Assembly (NCBI RefSeq): GCF_020164955.1 | Contig: NZ_JAIUHG010000007.1 | Span: 124,001-188,000 of the forward strand | DNA length: 64,000 nucleotides | DNA from: Mesorhizobium sp. CA8 | Lineage (GTDB): Bacteria > Pseudomonadota > Alphaproteobacteria > Rhizobiales > Rhizobiaceae | Direction of reading: 5' to 3' | Shown: positions 1-9,136 of the stretch, piece after piece | How positions within the stretch are numbered: the first letter of the stretch is position 1 | How the letters are laid out: the number at the start of each line of letters is the position of its first letter | The notes under the pieces: generated by a model | Seen by the model: the letters and a program-made list of their open reading frames with translations, nothing else | Databases searched by the model: none | Told to the model about the DNA's origin: nothing | Translations under genes and position numbers: made by a program

Positions 1-888
1 TTGCGCCGGACATTGCGGCAGATCGCCGACACCGATGTCGACGTGCTGGTGACCGGCGAGACCGGCTCCGGCAAGGAGGTGGTGGCAAGCCTGCTGCATC
101 GCTGGAGCCGCCGCGCCAAGGGCAATTTCGTCGCGCTCAACTGCGGTACGCTGCCGGAGACGGTCATCGAAAGCGAGTTGTTCGGCCACGAGCCCGGCGC
201 TTTCACCGGCGCGCAGAAGAAGCGCGTCGGCCGTATCGAGCATTCGAGCGGCGGCACGCTGTTCCTGGACGAGATCGAAAGCATGCCGGCCTCAACACAG
301 GTACAGATGCTGCGCGTCTTGGAAATGCGCGAGGTGACGCCGCTCGGCACCAATGAGGTGCGCCCGGTCGATCTGAGGGTGGTCGCGGCAGCCAAGGTCG
401 ATCTCGGCGATGCCAGCCAGCGCGGCGCTTTCCGCGAGGATCTCTTTTACCGGCTCAATGTGGTGACGCTTTCGATCCCGCCGCTGCGCGAGCGGCGGAA
501 TGATGTGCCGCTGCTGTTCGGTTACTTCGCCGAGCGCGCCGCCGCCCGCTTCCGTCGCACCCTGCCGGCGATCTCCGCCGCGGTCCAGCATCATCTGAGG
601 GACCATGACTGGCCGGGCAATGTGCGCGAGCTCGCCCATTTCGCCGAACGTTTCGTGCTCGGGCTCGAGGATGTCGGCGAAACGCCTTCCCCCGCGGCAA
701 TGGAAAGCGACGCCGCGATGCCGTTGCCTGAACGGCTCGATCGCTACGAGGCCGAGATCATACGCGAGACACTTGGCCGCAATGACGGCGACGTCCGGCG
801 CACCATCGAGGCGCTCGGCATCCCGCGCAAGACCTTCTACGACAAGCTGCAGCGGCACGGCATCGTGCGCAGTGATTTTTCCAGGTAG
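1..888 (+). CDS. dctD: Sigma-54-dependent transcriptional activator, DctD-like (5' truncated by window edge)
   Basis: This is the C-terminal 295 residues of an NtrC-family activator; the receiver domain expected upstream lies outside the window. The AAA+ domain is nearly complete: Walker A GETGSGKE at about residues 19-26, the sigma-54 contact loop GAFTGA near 65-70, Walker B GGTLFLDE near 84-91, and the arginine-rich segment RERRNDV near 164. The end (about 250-290) is a Fis-type helix-turn-helix containing [15 protein letters not shown]. This end resembles DctD, which with DctB activates C4-dicarboxylate uptake in rhizobia. NtrC-type relatives cannot be excluded because the receiver and the partner kinase are not visible. 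A hairpin repeat follows the stop codon. Confidence 0.8.
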   Translation: MRRTLRQIADTDVDVLVTGETGSGKEVVASLLHRWSRRAKGNFVALNCGTLPETVIESELFGHEPGAFTGAQKKRVGRIEHSSGGTLFLDEIESMPASTQVQMLRVLEMREVTPLGTNEVRPVDLRVVAAAKVDLGDASQRGAFREDLFYRLNVVTLSIPPLRERRNDVPLLFGYFAERAAARFRRTLPAISAAVQHHLRDHDWPGNVRELAHFAERFVLGLEDVGETPSPAAMESDAAMPLPERLDRYEAEIIRETLGRNDGDVRRTIEALGIPRKTFYDKLQRHGIVRSDFSR

Positions 889-906
889 ATCAAGGCCAGA
901 GATGGG

Positions 907-950
907 GCATGATGTCGTCCGCAAACGCTTCACATTTTTCGGCATCATGC
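907..950. repeat. Rhizobial palindromic intergenic repeat (GCATGATG family), copy 1
   Basis: Arms GCATGATG (907-914) and CATCATGC (943-950) enclose a spacer with a short T run. Related copies occur at 20573-20623 and 63573-63617. Lying just after the DctD-like gene, it may also fold as a 3' hairpin that stabilises or ends the transcript; that role is inferred. Confidence 0.6.
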
Positions 951-1103
951 CCGTGGGAACCGCAACGCCGCTACCGCCGTTGAAACTGACCGGAAAACCG
1001 TGGCACGCGGGCATCAGCCGGGCGGCGAATGCATCGCAGTGGCGGCTTTCCCGGGTTGCGCTCGGCTGGCGTTGATGGTTTGTTGCCGCCCAGCGGAGAA
1101 CGA

Positions 1104-1451
1104 ATGATGCGCGAATCCCTCGGTCAAGACGAATACGGCTCGACCAGCCCCTTCGACCCGGACGACCTGCCCAATCTCAATGCGATGGGGCCGGCGATGG
1201 GCGGCGGCAATGATTTCGAGAAATACGCGGTCGCCGTCATTATCGTCTTCGGCGCGCTGATCATCGGCGGCCTGATGGCCGCCTCCATGTCCTTCGGCCA
1301 TCGCAACGGCTTCCTGTTCGCGCTAGGCGGCGCTACCGCGGCCTGGATTTCCGGCAATGCGCTGCTGCTCGACCGGCCGCGCATCTATGCGCTGTTCGTC
1401 GCCATTGCCGCCGTCATGCTGATCGCTTCGACCATCACGCTGGTCATCTAA
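1104..1451 (+). CDS. Small membrane protein of unknown function (115 aa)
   Basis: I do not recognise a family. The protein has a charged, Asp-rich N-terminal tail (about 1-38) and then three hydrophobic stretches (about 41-60, 67-86 and 92-113), predicting an inner-membrane protein with a cytoplasmic tail. The ATG at 1104 is chosen because GGAG lies just upstream; the open frame continues to 1029 but without a ribosome site. Its stop overlaps the stop of the convergent ggt gene by four bases. Confidence 0.6.
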   Translation: MMRESLGQDEYGSTSPFDPDDLPNLNAMGPAMGGGNDFEKYAVAVIIVFGALIIGGLMAASMSFGHRNGFLFALGGATAAWISGNALLLDRPRIYALFVAIAAVMLIASTITLVI

Positions 1452-3184
1452 TATCCCAGCGCCTCGCCGGCGGCCGCGCGGCTGTCGATGGCGCCATTGT
1501 AGCGGGCGCCGCCGCCCTTCTCGATCTCCGCCAGGCCCTTGCCGCCGACCAGGATGCCCGCGGCCTGCCCCCAGGTCTGGTCGCTCAAGTCGAGATGGTA
1601 GCCCATTCCGGCAAGCAGCCGCTCCGTGTCCGGCGACAGCCCGAAAGGCTCGACATAGAGAGTGTCCGGCAGCCATTGATGATGGATGCGCGGCGCGTCG
1701 ATCGCCTGCTGGATGTCCATGCCGTGATCGATGACGTTGACGATCGCCTCCAGCGTGATGGTGATGATGCGCGAGCCGCCGGGACTGCCGATGACCAGGA
1801 ACGGATTGCCGTCCTTCGTGACGATCGTCGGGCTCATCGAGGATAAGGGCGTCTTCCTCGGCTGGATGGCGTTGGCCTCGCCCTGGACCAATCCATAGAG
1901 GTTGGGCACGCCGGGCTTCTGAGTGAAATCGTCCATCTCGTTGTTGAGCAGGATGCCGGTGCCGCCGGCGACGACGCCGGCGCCGAAGGAGCCGTTCAGC
2001 GTATAGGTGACCGCAACCGCATTGCCGTCCTTGTCGATGATCGAATAGTGCGTGGTTTCCTTGGACTCGCCGAAGCCTTTCGGCATCAGCTCCTTCGAGA
2101 CGCCGGCACGGAACGGGTCGATCTTGTCGCGGATGTCTTTCGCATAGCTCTTGTCGAGCAGCTTCGAGACCGGATTGTCGACGAAATCCGGATCGCCGAG
2201 CGCCGAATTGCGGTCGACATAGGCATGGCGCATAGCTTCGACCATGACATGGACCGTCTCAGCCGAGCCGGCGCCGAGATAGGAGAGCGGATAGCCCTCC
2301 AGCACATTGAGTATCTCGCAGATGATGACGCCGCCCGAGCTCGGCGGCGGCGAGGAGATGATCTCGTAGCCGCGATAGGAACAGGTCACCGGCTTCAGCT
2401 CACGCACGGCATATTGCTCGAAATCGCCCTTGGCGAGGATACCGCCTTTCGCGCCGCTCGCCTTGACGATGGCATCGGCAATCGCCCCCTTGTAGAAGGC
2501 GTCAGGCCCCTTTTCAGAGATCGCCGACAGCGAGGCGGCAAGGTCCGGCTGAACAAGCTTCTCGCCGATGCCGTAAGGCCTGCCGTCTTTCTTCAGGAAG
2601 ATGGCGGCGGCAGCCGGGTCCTTCGCCAACCGGTCGGCGCTGCCGGCGAACGAAGCCGCATCGCCCTGGTTGAGCACGAAGCCGTCTTTGGCGTAGGCAA
2701 TCGCCGGCGCCATCAGATCCTGCCTCGACAAGGTCCCGTATTTCTCGCGCGCCGTCTCGAAGCCCGCGACCGAGCCGGGCGCGCCGACCGCCAGATAGCC
2801 GTCGAGGCTGGCGCCTTTGATCGGCTTGCCGTCCTTGTCGAGATACATGGTTTTGGTGGCGGCGAGCGGCGCGCGCTCGCGGAAATCGAGAAAGGTCGTG
2901 CGACCGTCCTTCATGCGCACGGTCATGAAACCGCCGCCGCCGATATTGCCGGCATTGGGATAGACCACGGCGAGCGCATAGCCGACGGCAACCGCGGCAT
3001 CGACGGCGTTGCCGCCTTTCTTCAGCACGTCGACACCGACTTCTGTGGCTAGATGCTGGGCGGTCACCACCATGCCGTGCTCGCCTTTGGCGGGGGTCGG
3101 CGAAGCGGCGAAAAGGGCGGCTGGCGTGAAGGCAAAGGTGAGCGAAAGGCTGACGGCGATCAGCGTCCGGCGGGTCAAGGGCAT
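1448..3184 (-). CDS. ggt: Gamma-glutamyltransferase (gamma-glutamyltranspeptidase)
   Basis: A full-length 578-residue periplasmic Ntn-hydrolase that cleaves gamma-glutamyl bonds of glutathione and moves the group to water or amino acids. It starts with a clear signal peptide (MPLTRRTLIAVSLS..., cleavage expected after about residue 28). The family is self-processed into large and small subunits at a Thr; KETTHYS, with the nucleophile Thr at about 378, is present, as are GSFGAG and the GSPGGSRI region of the small subunit. Length matches the family. It stands alone, convergent with the small membrane protein; a mosaic repeat lies upstream of its start. Confidence 0.93.
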   Translation of the reverse strand: MPLTRRTLIAVSLSLTFAFTPAALFAASPTPAKGEHGMVVTAQHLATEVGVDVLKKGGNAVDAAVAVGYALAVVYPNAGNIGGGGFMTVRMKDGRTTFLDFRERAPLAATKTMYLDKDGKPIKGASLDGYLAVGAPGSVAGFETAREKYGTLSRQDLMAPAIAYAKDGFVLNQGDAASFAGSADRLAKDPAAAAIFLKKDGRPYGIGEKLVQPDLAASLSAISEKGPDAFYKGAIADAIVKASGAKGGILAKGDFEQYAVRELKPVTCSYRGYEIISSPPPSSGGVIICEILNVLEGYPLSYLGAGSAETVHVMVEAMRHAYVDRNSALGDPDFVDNPVSKLLDKSYAKDIRDKIDPFRAGVSKELMPKGFGESKETTHYSIIDKDGNAVAVTYTLNGSFGAGVVAGGTGILLNNEMDDFTQKPGVPNLYGLVQGEANAIQPRKTPLSSMSPTIVTKDGNPFLVIGSPGGSRIITITLEAIVNVIDHGMDIQQAIDAPRIHHQWLPDTLYVEPFGLSPDTERLLAGMGYHLDLSDQTWGQAAGILVGGKGLAEIEKGGGARYNGAIDSRAAAGEALGY

Positions 3185-3266
3185 GGCGGTGCTCCTGGCG
3201 TTGGGGGACGCGTAGGAAAGACCGCCACAGCGAATTAGTCCAATAACAATTGAAGCAGCGCGAGTG

Positions 3267-3413
3267 GCCCCTCACCCGGATTGCCAAGTCGAATTGCAAG
3301 GGCAATTCGGGCAATCCGACCTCTCCCCAAGGGGAGAGGAGCGTGCGGCGGCGCTGATCTCTTCTCCCCTCGGGGAGAAGGTGGCCGCGAAGCGGCCGGA
3401 TGAGGGGGAGTGG
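3267..3413. repeat. RIME-like intergenic mosaic repeat, copy 1
   Basis: GC-rich nested inverted repeats start CCCCTCACCCGG and end GGATGAGGGGGAG, with internal hairpins of the CTCCCC..GGGGAG type. Four related elements occur in this window (4746, 8975, 14345 and 50845). The form is like the rhizobium-specific intergenic mosaic elements; the family name is recalled, not searched. It fills most of the gap between ggt and rhaI. Confidence 0.7.
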
Positions 3414-3422
3414 CGCTGCCTG

Positions 3423-4715
3423 TCAGACAATCCCGCCGCCGCCACCCGCAACCGCCGGCCGCTCCGCCGCAACCTTGGCCCGGTAGCCGGCCTCGCGATA
3501 GGCGGCGACGGGATCGATGGCGCCTCCGGTTTTCAGCCGTGCCATAGCGAGGATCGGCTCGACGTCGGTACGGTAGGCGGTTTTCAACGTCTGCGTCGCC
3601 ATCAGCGCATCATTGTCATCCTGGAGGCCTTCCAGCGCCTTGCGGTCGACCAGCAGCGCCTGCACATAGGCGCGCTGCACCTCGACCGCCGACAGCATCA
3701 GGCTTTCGATCGGGTCGGTAACGTTGTGGCTCTGGTCGAGCATATGCGCAGGGTGGAAACCCTTGGCGCCCGAAAGCTCCGCATCGACCAGTTCGTTGAA
3801 GATGAGGAACAGCCGGTAGGGATCGATCGAACCGGCGTCGAGGTCATCGTCGCCATATTTGGAATCGTTGAAGTGGAAGCCGCCCAGCTTGCCGAACTGG
3901 ATCAGCCGCGACACGATCATCTCGATGTTGACGTTGGGTGCGTGATGACCGAGATCGACCAGGCAGAAGGCCTTGTCGCCGAGTTCCTTGGCAATGATGT
4001 AATTCGTGCCCCAATCCTGCACCACCGTCGAATAGAAGGCCGGCTCGTACATCTTGTGCTCGGTGAACAGCCGCCAGTCGCCCGGCAGGCCGGCATAGAT
4101 CTCGCGCATGGCCTCGAGATAGCGCTCGAAAGCCTTGGCGAAATTGACCTGGCCGGGGAAGTTGGAGCCATCGCCGATCCACACCGTCAGCGCCTTGGAG
4201 CCCAGCGTCTTGCCGATCTCGATGCATTCGAGATTGTGCTCGACCGCTTGGCGGCGCGTGCCGGCATCGGCATGCGACAGCGATCCAAACTTGTAGGAAA
4301 GCTTCTGGTCCTTGGCGTCGGAGAAGGTGTTCGAATTCATCGCGTCGAAGCCGAGGCCGAAGCGGGACGCCGCCTGTTTCAGCCGGTTCGGATCGGCCTT
4401 GTCCCACGGGATGTGCAGCGAGACGGTCGGCGTCGCCTGCGTCAGCTGGCTGATGACGGCACAGTCCTCGATCTTGTCAAAGATGTCGCGCGGCTCGCCG
4501 GCGCCCGGAAAGCGGGCGAAACGCGTGCCGCCGGTGCCGACGCCCCAGGACGGGATCGCCACGCCGAATTTTTCCACCTTGTCGCGGATCGCGTCGATGG
4601 CGATGCCGCGCCGGTCGAGACGCTCGCCGAGCGAAGCGTAGTCGCGGTCGAGGTCGGGTTGGCGGGCGGCGTTGCTTTTTTCGACGACGTCAGTCGAGAT
4701 GATCGTTTCGGACAC
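3423..4715 (-). CDS. rhaI: L-rhamnose isomerase (RhaI type)
   Basis: A 430-residue sugar isomerase of the Pseudomonas/rhizobial L-rhamnose isomerase type, converting L-rhamnose to L-rhamnulose with divalent metal in a TIM barrel. Likely metal and substrate motifs include LVDLGHHAPN, HFNDSKYGDDDLDAGSIDP and HMLDQSHNV. The start is set at a GTG (4715) because GGGAGGAAG precedes it at good spacing and the product then has the usual 430 residues; an ATG at 4772 is in frame but lies inside a repeat. It is downstream of rhaD, with a RIME-like repeat between, and is probably cotranscribed with it under RhaR control, as in Rhizobium leguminosarum. Confidence 0.92.
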   Translation of the reverse strand: MSETIISTDVVEKSNAARQPDLDRDYASLGERLDRRGIAIDAIRDKVEKFGVAIPSWGVGTGGTRFARFPGAGEPRDIFDKIEDCAVISQLTQATPTVSLHIPWDKADPNRLKQAASRFGLGFDAMNSNTFSDAKDQKLSYKFGSLSHADAGTRRQAVEHNLECIEIGKTLGSKALTVWIGDGSNFPGQVNFAKAFERYLEAMREIYAGLPGDWRLFTEHKMYEPAFYSTVVQDWGTNYIIAKELGDKAFCLVDLGHHAPNVNIEMIVSRLIQFGKLGGFHFNDSKYGDDDLDAGSIDPYRLFLIFNELVDAELSGAKGFHPAHMLDQSHNVTDPIESLMLSAVEVQRAYVQALLVDRKALEGLQDDNDALMATQTLKTAYRTDVEPILAMARLKTGGAIDPVAAYREAGYRAKVAAERPAVAGGGGGIV

Positions 4716-4745
4716 TGCTCTTCCTCCCAGTATTCGTCGGCTGGC

Positions 4746-4799
4746 GCTGCCCCTCATCCGCCCTTCGGGCACCTTCTCCCCGTGGAACGGGGAGAAGGA
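4746..4799. repeat. RIME-like intergenic mosaic repeat, copy 2 (short form)
   Basis: CCCCTCATCC, then an inner hairpin CGCCCTTCGGGC, then CTTCTCCCCGT..ACGGGGAGAAG. It fills the gap between rhaD and rhaI within the presumed operon. Confidence 0.7.
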
Positions 4800-4802
4800 A
4801 TC

Positions 4803-6905
4803 TTAGCGCGTAAAGCTCTGCGCGTTGCCGGCGTCGACGTTGACGATGTTGCCGGTCGACTTGGCGGACATATCGGAGGCGAAGAAGTAGATCGCTTCGG
4901 CGATGTCCTCCGGGAAGACCGAGCGCTTCAGCATCGAGCGCGAGCGATAATGCTCCTCGAGGTCGTCGGTCGACATCTTGTAGGCGGCGGCGCGCTGTTC
5001 CTTCCACTCGCCGGTCCAGATTTTTGAGCCGCGCAGCACGGCGTCCGGATTGACGACGTTGACCCTGATCTGCGCCTCCGCCCCTTCCAGCGCGAGACAG
5101 CGGGCAAGATGGATCTCGGCCGCCTTGGCCGTGCAATAGGCGGACGCGTTTGGCGAAGCAGCTAGCCCGTTCTTCGAGGCGACGAAGACGACATTGCCGC
5201 CGATCTTCTGGGCGCGGAACAGCCGGAAGGCCTCGCGCGAAACCAGAAAATAGCCGGTGGACAGGATATCCATGTTCCGGTTCCACAAGGTCAGCGTCGT
5301 CTCTTCGATCGGCGCCGAGGAGGCTAGCCCGGCATTGGAAACCAGGATGTCGATGCCGCCGAACTCGACCGACGTTTCGGCGAAGCCGGAAAGCACCTGA
5401 TCCTCCGACGTGACGTCGATGCGCACCGGACGGACGAAGTCTTTGCCGTAGGCTTTCGAGAGCTCTTCATTGGCGCTGGCCAAAGCGGCCTCGTCGATAT
5501 CGGCGAGCACCACGCAGGCGCCTTCGCGCAGCAGTCGGTTGGCGGCGGCGCGGCCAATGCCGCCGGCGCCGCCGGTGACCAAGGCGATCTGCCCGGCAAG
5601 CGCCTTCGGCTTCGGCAGGCGCTGGAGCTTGGCTTCCTCGAGCTGCCAGTATTCGATGTCGAAGGCTTCCTGTGCAGGCAGGCCGACATAGGACGACACG
5701 GTCGAGGCGCCGCGCATGACATTTATGGCGTTGACATAGAACTCGCCGGAGATGCGCGCCGTCGCCTTGTCGCCGGCAAAGGTGAACATGCCGACGCCCG
5801 GCATCAGATAGACGACGGCATTCGGATCGCGGATGGCGGGCGAGTCCGCATGCTTGCAGGCGTCATAGTAAGCCTGGTAGCCGACACGATAGGCGGCGAT
5901 GTCGTCGGCCAGACGCGCAATGACGGCATCGACATCCGGCTTTGCCGGATCGAACTCGATCACCAGCGGCCGGATCTTGGTGCGCAGGAAGTGGTCGGGG
6001 CATGAGGTGCCCAGCGCAGCCAACGGCCTCAGGTCTTTCGAGTTGACGAATTCAAGCACGGCCGGCTGGTCGTCGAAATGGCCGAGCTTGTGGCTCTTCT
6101 CGGAGATCAGGCCGCGGATCCGCGGCATCAGCTTGGCCGCGACGGCGCGGCGCGCCGATGCGTCGAGCGACTTTGCCACTTCGCCGCCGAAGATCGCCTT
6201 GCCCTCGGATTTGCGCTCGAACCAGTCGATCGCCTGGTTGATCACCGAGATCGTCGTCTCGTAGCATTCCTTCGGCGTGTCGCTCCAGGTGAACAGGCCG
6301 TGGCTTTCCAGCACGACGCCCTTGGCATCGGGATATTCGAGGCAGAATTTTTCCAGCCATAGGCCGAGCTCGAAGCCCGGCCGCTTCCACGGCAGCCAGC
6401 CGATGGTGTCGCCGAAGATCTCCTTGGTGATCGCCTTGGAATCCTTCGCTGCGGCGACCGCGATGATGGCATCGGGATGCATGTGGTCGACGCAAGCCTT
6501 CGGCACGAAGGCGTGCAGCGGCGTGTCGATGGAGGCTGCGCGCGGATTGAGGTTGAAGGTGCAGTGAGGCAGGTAGCCCACCATCTCATCCTCGTGCTCG
6601 ACGCCGCGATAAAGGCCTTTCAGCGCCCGCAGCTTTTGCATGTAGAGCGTGGCGAAACCGTCAAGCTTGATCGAGGCGCTGTCGCCGCCCGAGCCCTTGA
6701 CCCACAGCACCTCGACATCCTCGCCGGTGAGCGGATCCTTCTGCCAGACCTTGGACGAGGTGTTGCCGCCGCCATAATTGGTGACGCGTTTGTCGGAGCC
6801 CAGCGTGTTCGAGCGATAGACCAGGAGCTCGGGGCCGCTCATTCCCTCGGCTTTTGCATGGTCCCAAAGATTGGCGAGGCGCGAGCCGGAGCGCTTGTCG
6901 AGCAT
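4803..6905 (-). CDS. rhaD: Bifunctional rhamnulose-1-phosphate aldolase / short-chain dehydrogenase
   Basis: A 700-residue two-domain enzyme. Residues about 20-400 form a class II aldolase, with YGGGNTSSK near the N-terminus and metal-binding HMHPDAI. Residues about 435-700 form a short-chain dehydrogenase with the NAD site TGGAGGIGR, SNAG, and the catalytic Ser..YCTAK. By family knowledge it splits the phosphorylated rhamnulose into dihydroxyacetone phosphate and lactaldehyde and oxidises the aldehyde. ATG at 6905 is chosen because AGGGAGG lies just upstream; the longer frame to 6989 lacks a ribosome site. It diverges from rhaR across a 189-bp control region and leads the rhaDI unit. Confidence 0.93.
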   Translation of the reverse strand: MLDKRSGSRLANLWDHAKAEGMSGPELLVYRSNTLGSDKRVTNYGGGNTSSKVWQKDPLTGEDVEVLWVKGSGGDSASIKLDGFATLYMQKLRALKGLYRGVEHEDEMVGYLPHCTFNLNPRAASIDTPLHAFVPKACVDHMHPDAIIAVAAAKDSKAITKEIFGDTIGWLPWKRPGFELGLWLEKFCLEYPDAKGVVLESHGLFTWSDTPKECYETTISVINQAIDWFERKSEGKAIFGGEVAKSLDASARRAVAAKLMPRIRGLISEKSHKLGHFDDQPAVLEFVNSKDLRPLAALGTSCPDHFLRTKIRPLVIEFDPAKPDVDAVIARLADDIAAYRVGYQAYYDACKHADSPAIRDPNAVVYLMPGVGMFTFAGDKATARISGEFYVNAINVMRGASTVSSYVGLPAQEAFDIEYWQLEEAKLQRLPKPKALAGQIALVTGGAGGIGRAAANRLLREGACVVLADIDEAALASANEELSKAYGKDFVRPVRIDVTSEDQVLSGFAETSVEFGGIDILVSNAGLASSAPIEETTLTLWNRNMDILSTGYFLVSREAFRLFRAQKIGGNVVFVASKNGLAASPNASAYCTAKAAEIHLARCLALEGAEAQIRVNVVNPDAVLRGSKIWTGEWKEQRAAAYKMSTDDLEEHYRSRSMLKRSVFPEDIAEAIYFFASDMSAKSTGNIVNVDAGNAQSFTR

Positions 6906-7094
6906 AGGTATCCTCCCTGGAGCGCGAACGCCGTGCCCCCTCATTTCTCGCCGGGAAATGTCTACGCAAGCGCTGCGCTTGTCAATCACAAACGATCAAT
7001 ATCGGTCATATTGCACTGCACAATGAAAATATATGATCGGAAATGATTGACACTGCGTGTTTTCTAAGGCCTGATGCTTGGGCAGGGAGGAAGC
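6906..7094. promoter_or_regulatory. Divergent rhaD / rhaR control region with candidate RhaR operators
   Basis: This AT-rich 189-bp region separates rhaD from rhaR. It holds a perfect 6-bp inverted repeat CAATAT-N5-ATATTG (6997-7013). It also holds two imperfectly inverted 17-bp segments (6993-7009 and 7033-7049, 12 of 17 positions agree on opposite strands) whose centres are 40 bp apart, about four helical turns. A TTGACA at 7047-7052 could be a -35 box for rhaR, but I see no convincing -10. DeoR-type repressors often bind such spaced repeats; assignment to RhaR is inference. Confidence 0.5.
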
Positions 7095-7904
7095 ATGCAC
7101 GAGAAAGAGCGCCACAGGATCATTCTGTCCGCCGTCCAGGAAAAGCCTGTGGTGACGGTGCAGGAGATGGTCGAGCTGACGGACTCCTCCGAGGCGACGA
7201 TCCGGCGCGACATCGCGGCGCTGCATGTGCAGAAGCGCCTGCGCCGGGTGCGCGGCGGCGCCGAGGCGATCTCGCCGCCGCAATTCATCGGCCTCGCCGG
7301 CCGGCCCTTCTCCGTCAACGAGACGCTGAACGCCGCGCAGAAGCGGGCGATCGCGCGGGAAGCCGTGAGCCTTTGCGCGGACGGCGAGCCGATCATCATC
7401 AATGGCGGCACCACCACCTTCCAGATGGTGCATTTCCTGACCGGACGCCGCATGCCGATCTTCACCAACTCCTTCCCGATCGCCGAGCACCTGCTCAAGC
7501 ACTCGAAGAATACGGTGATGCTGTCGGGCGGCACGATCTACCGCGAGCAGAACATCGTCCTATCGCCCTTCGACAATGACGTGACGCGCAACTTCTATGC
7601 GCGGCGCATGTTCATGGGCGCGCAGGGGCTGGGGCCGCTCGGGCTGATGGAGGGCGATCCGCTGCTGATCCAGGCCGAGCAGAAATTGATCGACCAGGCC
7701 GACGAGTTGGTGGTGCTGGTCGATTCCTCGAAATTCCGCATGCGCTCCAGCCTGATCCTGTGCGGGCTGTCGCGCATCGCGACCGTGATCACCGACGACG
7801 GCATCGAGGACCGCGAGGCCAAGATGCTGGAAACGGCGGGCGTAGCGCTGATCGTCGCCCGCAGACAGTCAAGCGAGAAGGAAGAATCTTCACTGCAGGC
7901 CTGA
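7095..7904 (+). CDS. rhaR: DeoR-family transcriptional regulator of rhamnose genes
   Basis: A 269-residue DeoR/GlpR-type repressor. The N-terminal winged helix has the family signature SSEATIRRDIAAL followed by RRVRGGAEA (about residues 25-60). The C-terminal DeoRC sugar-phosphate sensing domain includes NGGTTT and VDSSKF. The start at 7095 has a strong GGGAGGAAGC upstream. It is the first gene of the plus-strand unit and diverges from rhaDI. The same arrangement is described in Rhizobium leguminosarum, where RhaR negatively controls both transcripts; the role here follows from that synteny. Confidence 0.9.
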   Translation: MHEKERHRIILSAVQEKPVVTVQEMVELTDSSEATIRRDIAALHVQKRLRRVRGGAEAISPPQFIGLAGRPFSVNETLNAAQKRAIAREAVSLCADGEPIIINGGTTTFQMVHFLTGRRMPIFTNSFPIAEHLLKHSKNTVMLSGGTIYREQNIVLSPFDNDVTRNFYARRMFMGAQGLGPLGLMEGDPLLIQAEQKLIDQADELVVLVDSSKFRMRSSLILCGLSRIATVITDDGIEDREAKMLETAGVALIVARRQSSEKEESSLQA

Positions 7905-7958
7905 GGAAACTCGCGCCCGCAGCGGCGATGGAATGCAACGCTCAAGGGAGGATATTCG

Positions 7959-8954
7959 ATGAGCTTTTTGAAGAAACTGCTGGTTACGGCGGCCTTTTCC
8001 GCCGCCATGTTCGTGAATGCTGCCTATGCCGAGAACGTCAAGATCGCGCTGGTGGTGAAGTCGCTCGGCAACGGCTTCTTCGACGCCGCCAACAAGGGCG
8101 CCGAGGAAGCGGCCAAGGAACTGGGCGATGTCGACGTCATCTATACCGGCCCGACCAAGGCTACCGCCGAAGCGCAGATCGAGGTCATCAATTCGCTGAT
8201 CGCGCAGAAGGTCAACGCGATCGCGGTTTCGGCCAATGACGCCGACGCGCTGGTGCCGGTGCTGAAGAAGGCGATGGAGCGCGGCATCACGGTTATCTCG
8301 TGGGATTCCGGCGTTGCCAAGGAAGGCCGCCAGCTCCACCTCAATCCGTCCGACACTAATTTGATCGGCGAGACCATCATCAAGCTCGCCGCCGATTATC
8401 TGCCGGAAGGCGGCGACGTCGCCATCCTGTCGGCGTCCTCGACCGCGACCAACCAGAACGCCTGGATCGAAGCGGCCAAGAAGGTGCTGCCGGAGAAATT
8501 TCCGAAGATCAAGCTGGTCGCCACCGTCTATGGCGATGACGACTCGGCAAAGAGCACCGACGAGGCCAAAGGCCTGTTGAAGTCCTATCCGAACCTCAAG
8601 GCTATCATCGCGCCGACGACCGTCGGCGTTGTCGCCGCCGCACAGGTGGTGACCGACGAAGGCTTGATCGGCAAGGTCAATGTCACCGGCCTCGCGCTGC
8701 CGTCCGAGTTCAAGAAGTTCATCGACAATGGCGCCAGCCAGGCGGTTGCGCTCTGGAACCCGATCGACCTCGGCTACTCGGCGATCTATCTCGCCCATGA
8801 CCTGGCGGTGAAGAAGGAAGAGGCGAAGCCCGGCGCCACGCTGTCGATCGGCCGCGTCGGCAAGGTGACGCTCGACGACACCAACTCGGCCGCCATGGCT
8901 CCGCCCTTCCAGTTCGACAAGACCAACATCGAGAAGTTCTCCAAGATCTATTGA
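7959..8954 (+). CDS. rhaS: Rhamnose ABC transporter periplasmic binding protein
   Basis: A 331-residue periplasmic binding protein of the ribose/AI-2 (Peripla_BP_4) type. It has a signal peptide (MSFLKKLLVT..., cleavage near AYA-EN, residue 24) and fold motifs VKSLGNGFFD and VISWDSG. GGGAGGA precedes the ATG. It lies 54 bases after rhaR and before the rhaT ATPase, and is the substrate receptor of the RhaSTPQ importer. An AI-2 receptor role (LsrB-like) is the main alternative, but the surrounding rhamnose genes argue against it. A mosaic repeat follows the stop. Confidence 0.92.
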   Translation: MSFLKKLLVTAAFSAAMFVNAAYAENVKIALVVKSLGNGFFDAANKGAEEAAKELGDVDVIYTGPTKATAEAQIEVINSLIAQKVNAIAVSANDADALVPVLKKAMERGITVISWDSGVAKEGRQLHLNPSDTNLIGETIIKLAADYLPEGGDVAILSASSTATNQNAWIEAAKKVLPEKFPKIKLVATVYGDDDSAKSTDEAKGLLKSYPNLKAIIAPTTVGVVAAAQVVTDEGLIGKVNVTGLALPSEFKKFIDNGASQAVALWNPIDLGYSAIYLAHDLAVKKEEAKPGATLSIGRVGKVTLDDTNSAAMAPPFQFDKTNIEKFSKIY

Positions 8955-8974
8955 TCCTGGAACCAACGGCGCTA

Positions 8975-9103
8975 CCCCCTCATCCGGCCGCTTCGCGGCC
9001 ACCTTCTCCCCGGTGGGGAGAAGAGCCTGGAGCCAGGCTCGCAAACCTCCTCTCCCCTCGGGGAGAGGTCGACCGAGCGAAGCGGAGGTCGGGTGAGGGG
9101 GAG
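8975..9103. repeat. RIME-like intergenic mosaic repeat, copy 3 (inside the rha operon)
   Basis: A full-length element: CCCCCTCATCCGGCCGC..GCGGCC, CTTCTCCCC..GGGGAGAAG, then CTCTCCCCTCGGGGAGAG and GGTGAGGGGGAG. It occupies nearly the whole gap between rhaS and rhaT, so the operon transcript would carry a large folded structure directly after the binding-protein gene. Confidence 0.75.
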
Positions 9104-9136
9104 TCAACACGGAATATAGACGGGCTTGATACGACT

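Noticed and set aside
1029..1103. Longer start for the small membrane protein
   Set aside because: The added 25 residues have no ribosome site upstream and are not hydrophobic or domain-like.
3264..5027. A 587-codon open frame on the plus strand across rhaI and the end of rhaD
   Set aside because: It is antisense to two well-recognised enzymes, has no domain, and contains Arg/Asp/Leu-rich shadow sequence typical of high-GC genomes.
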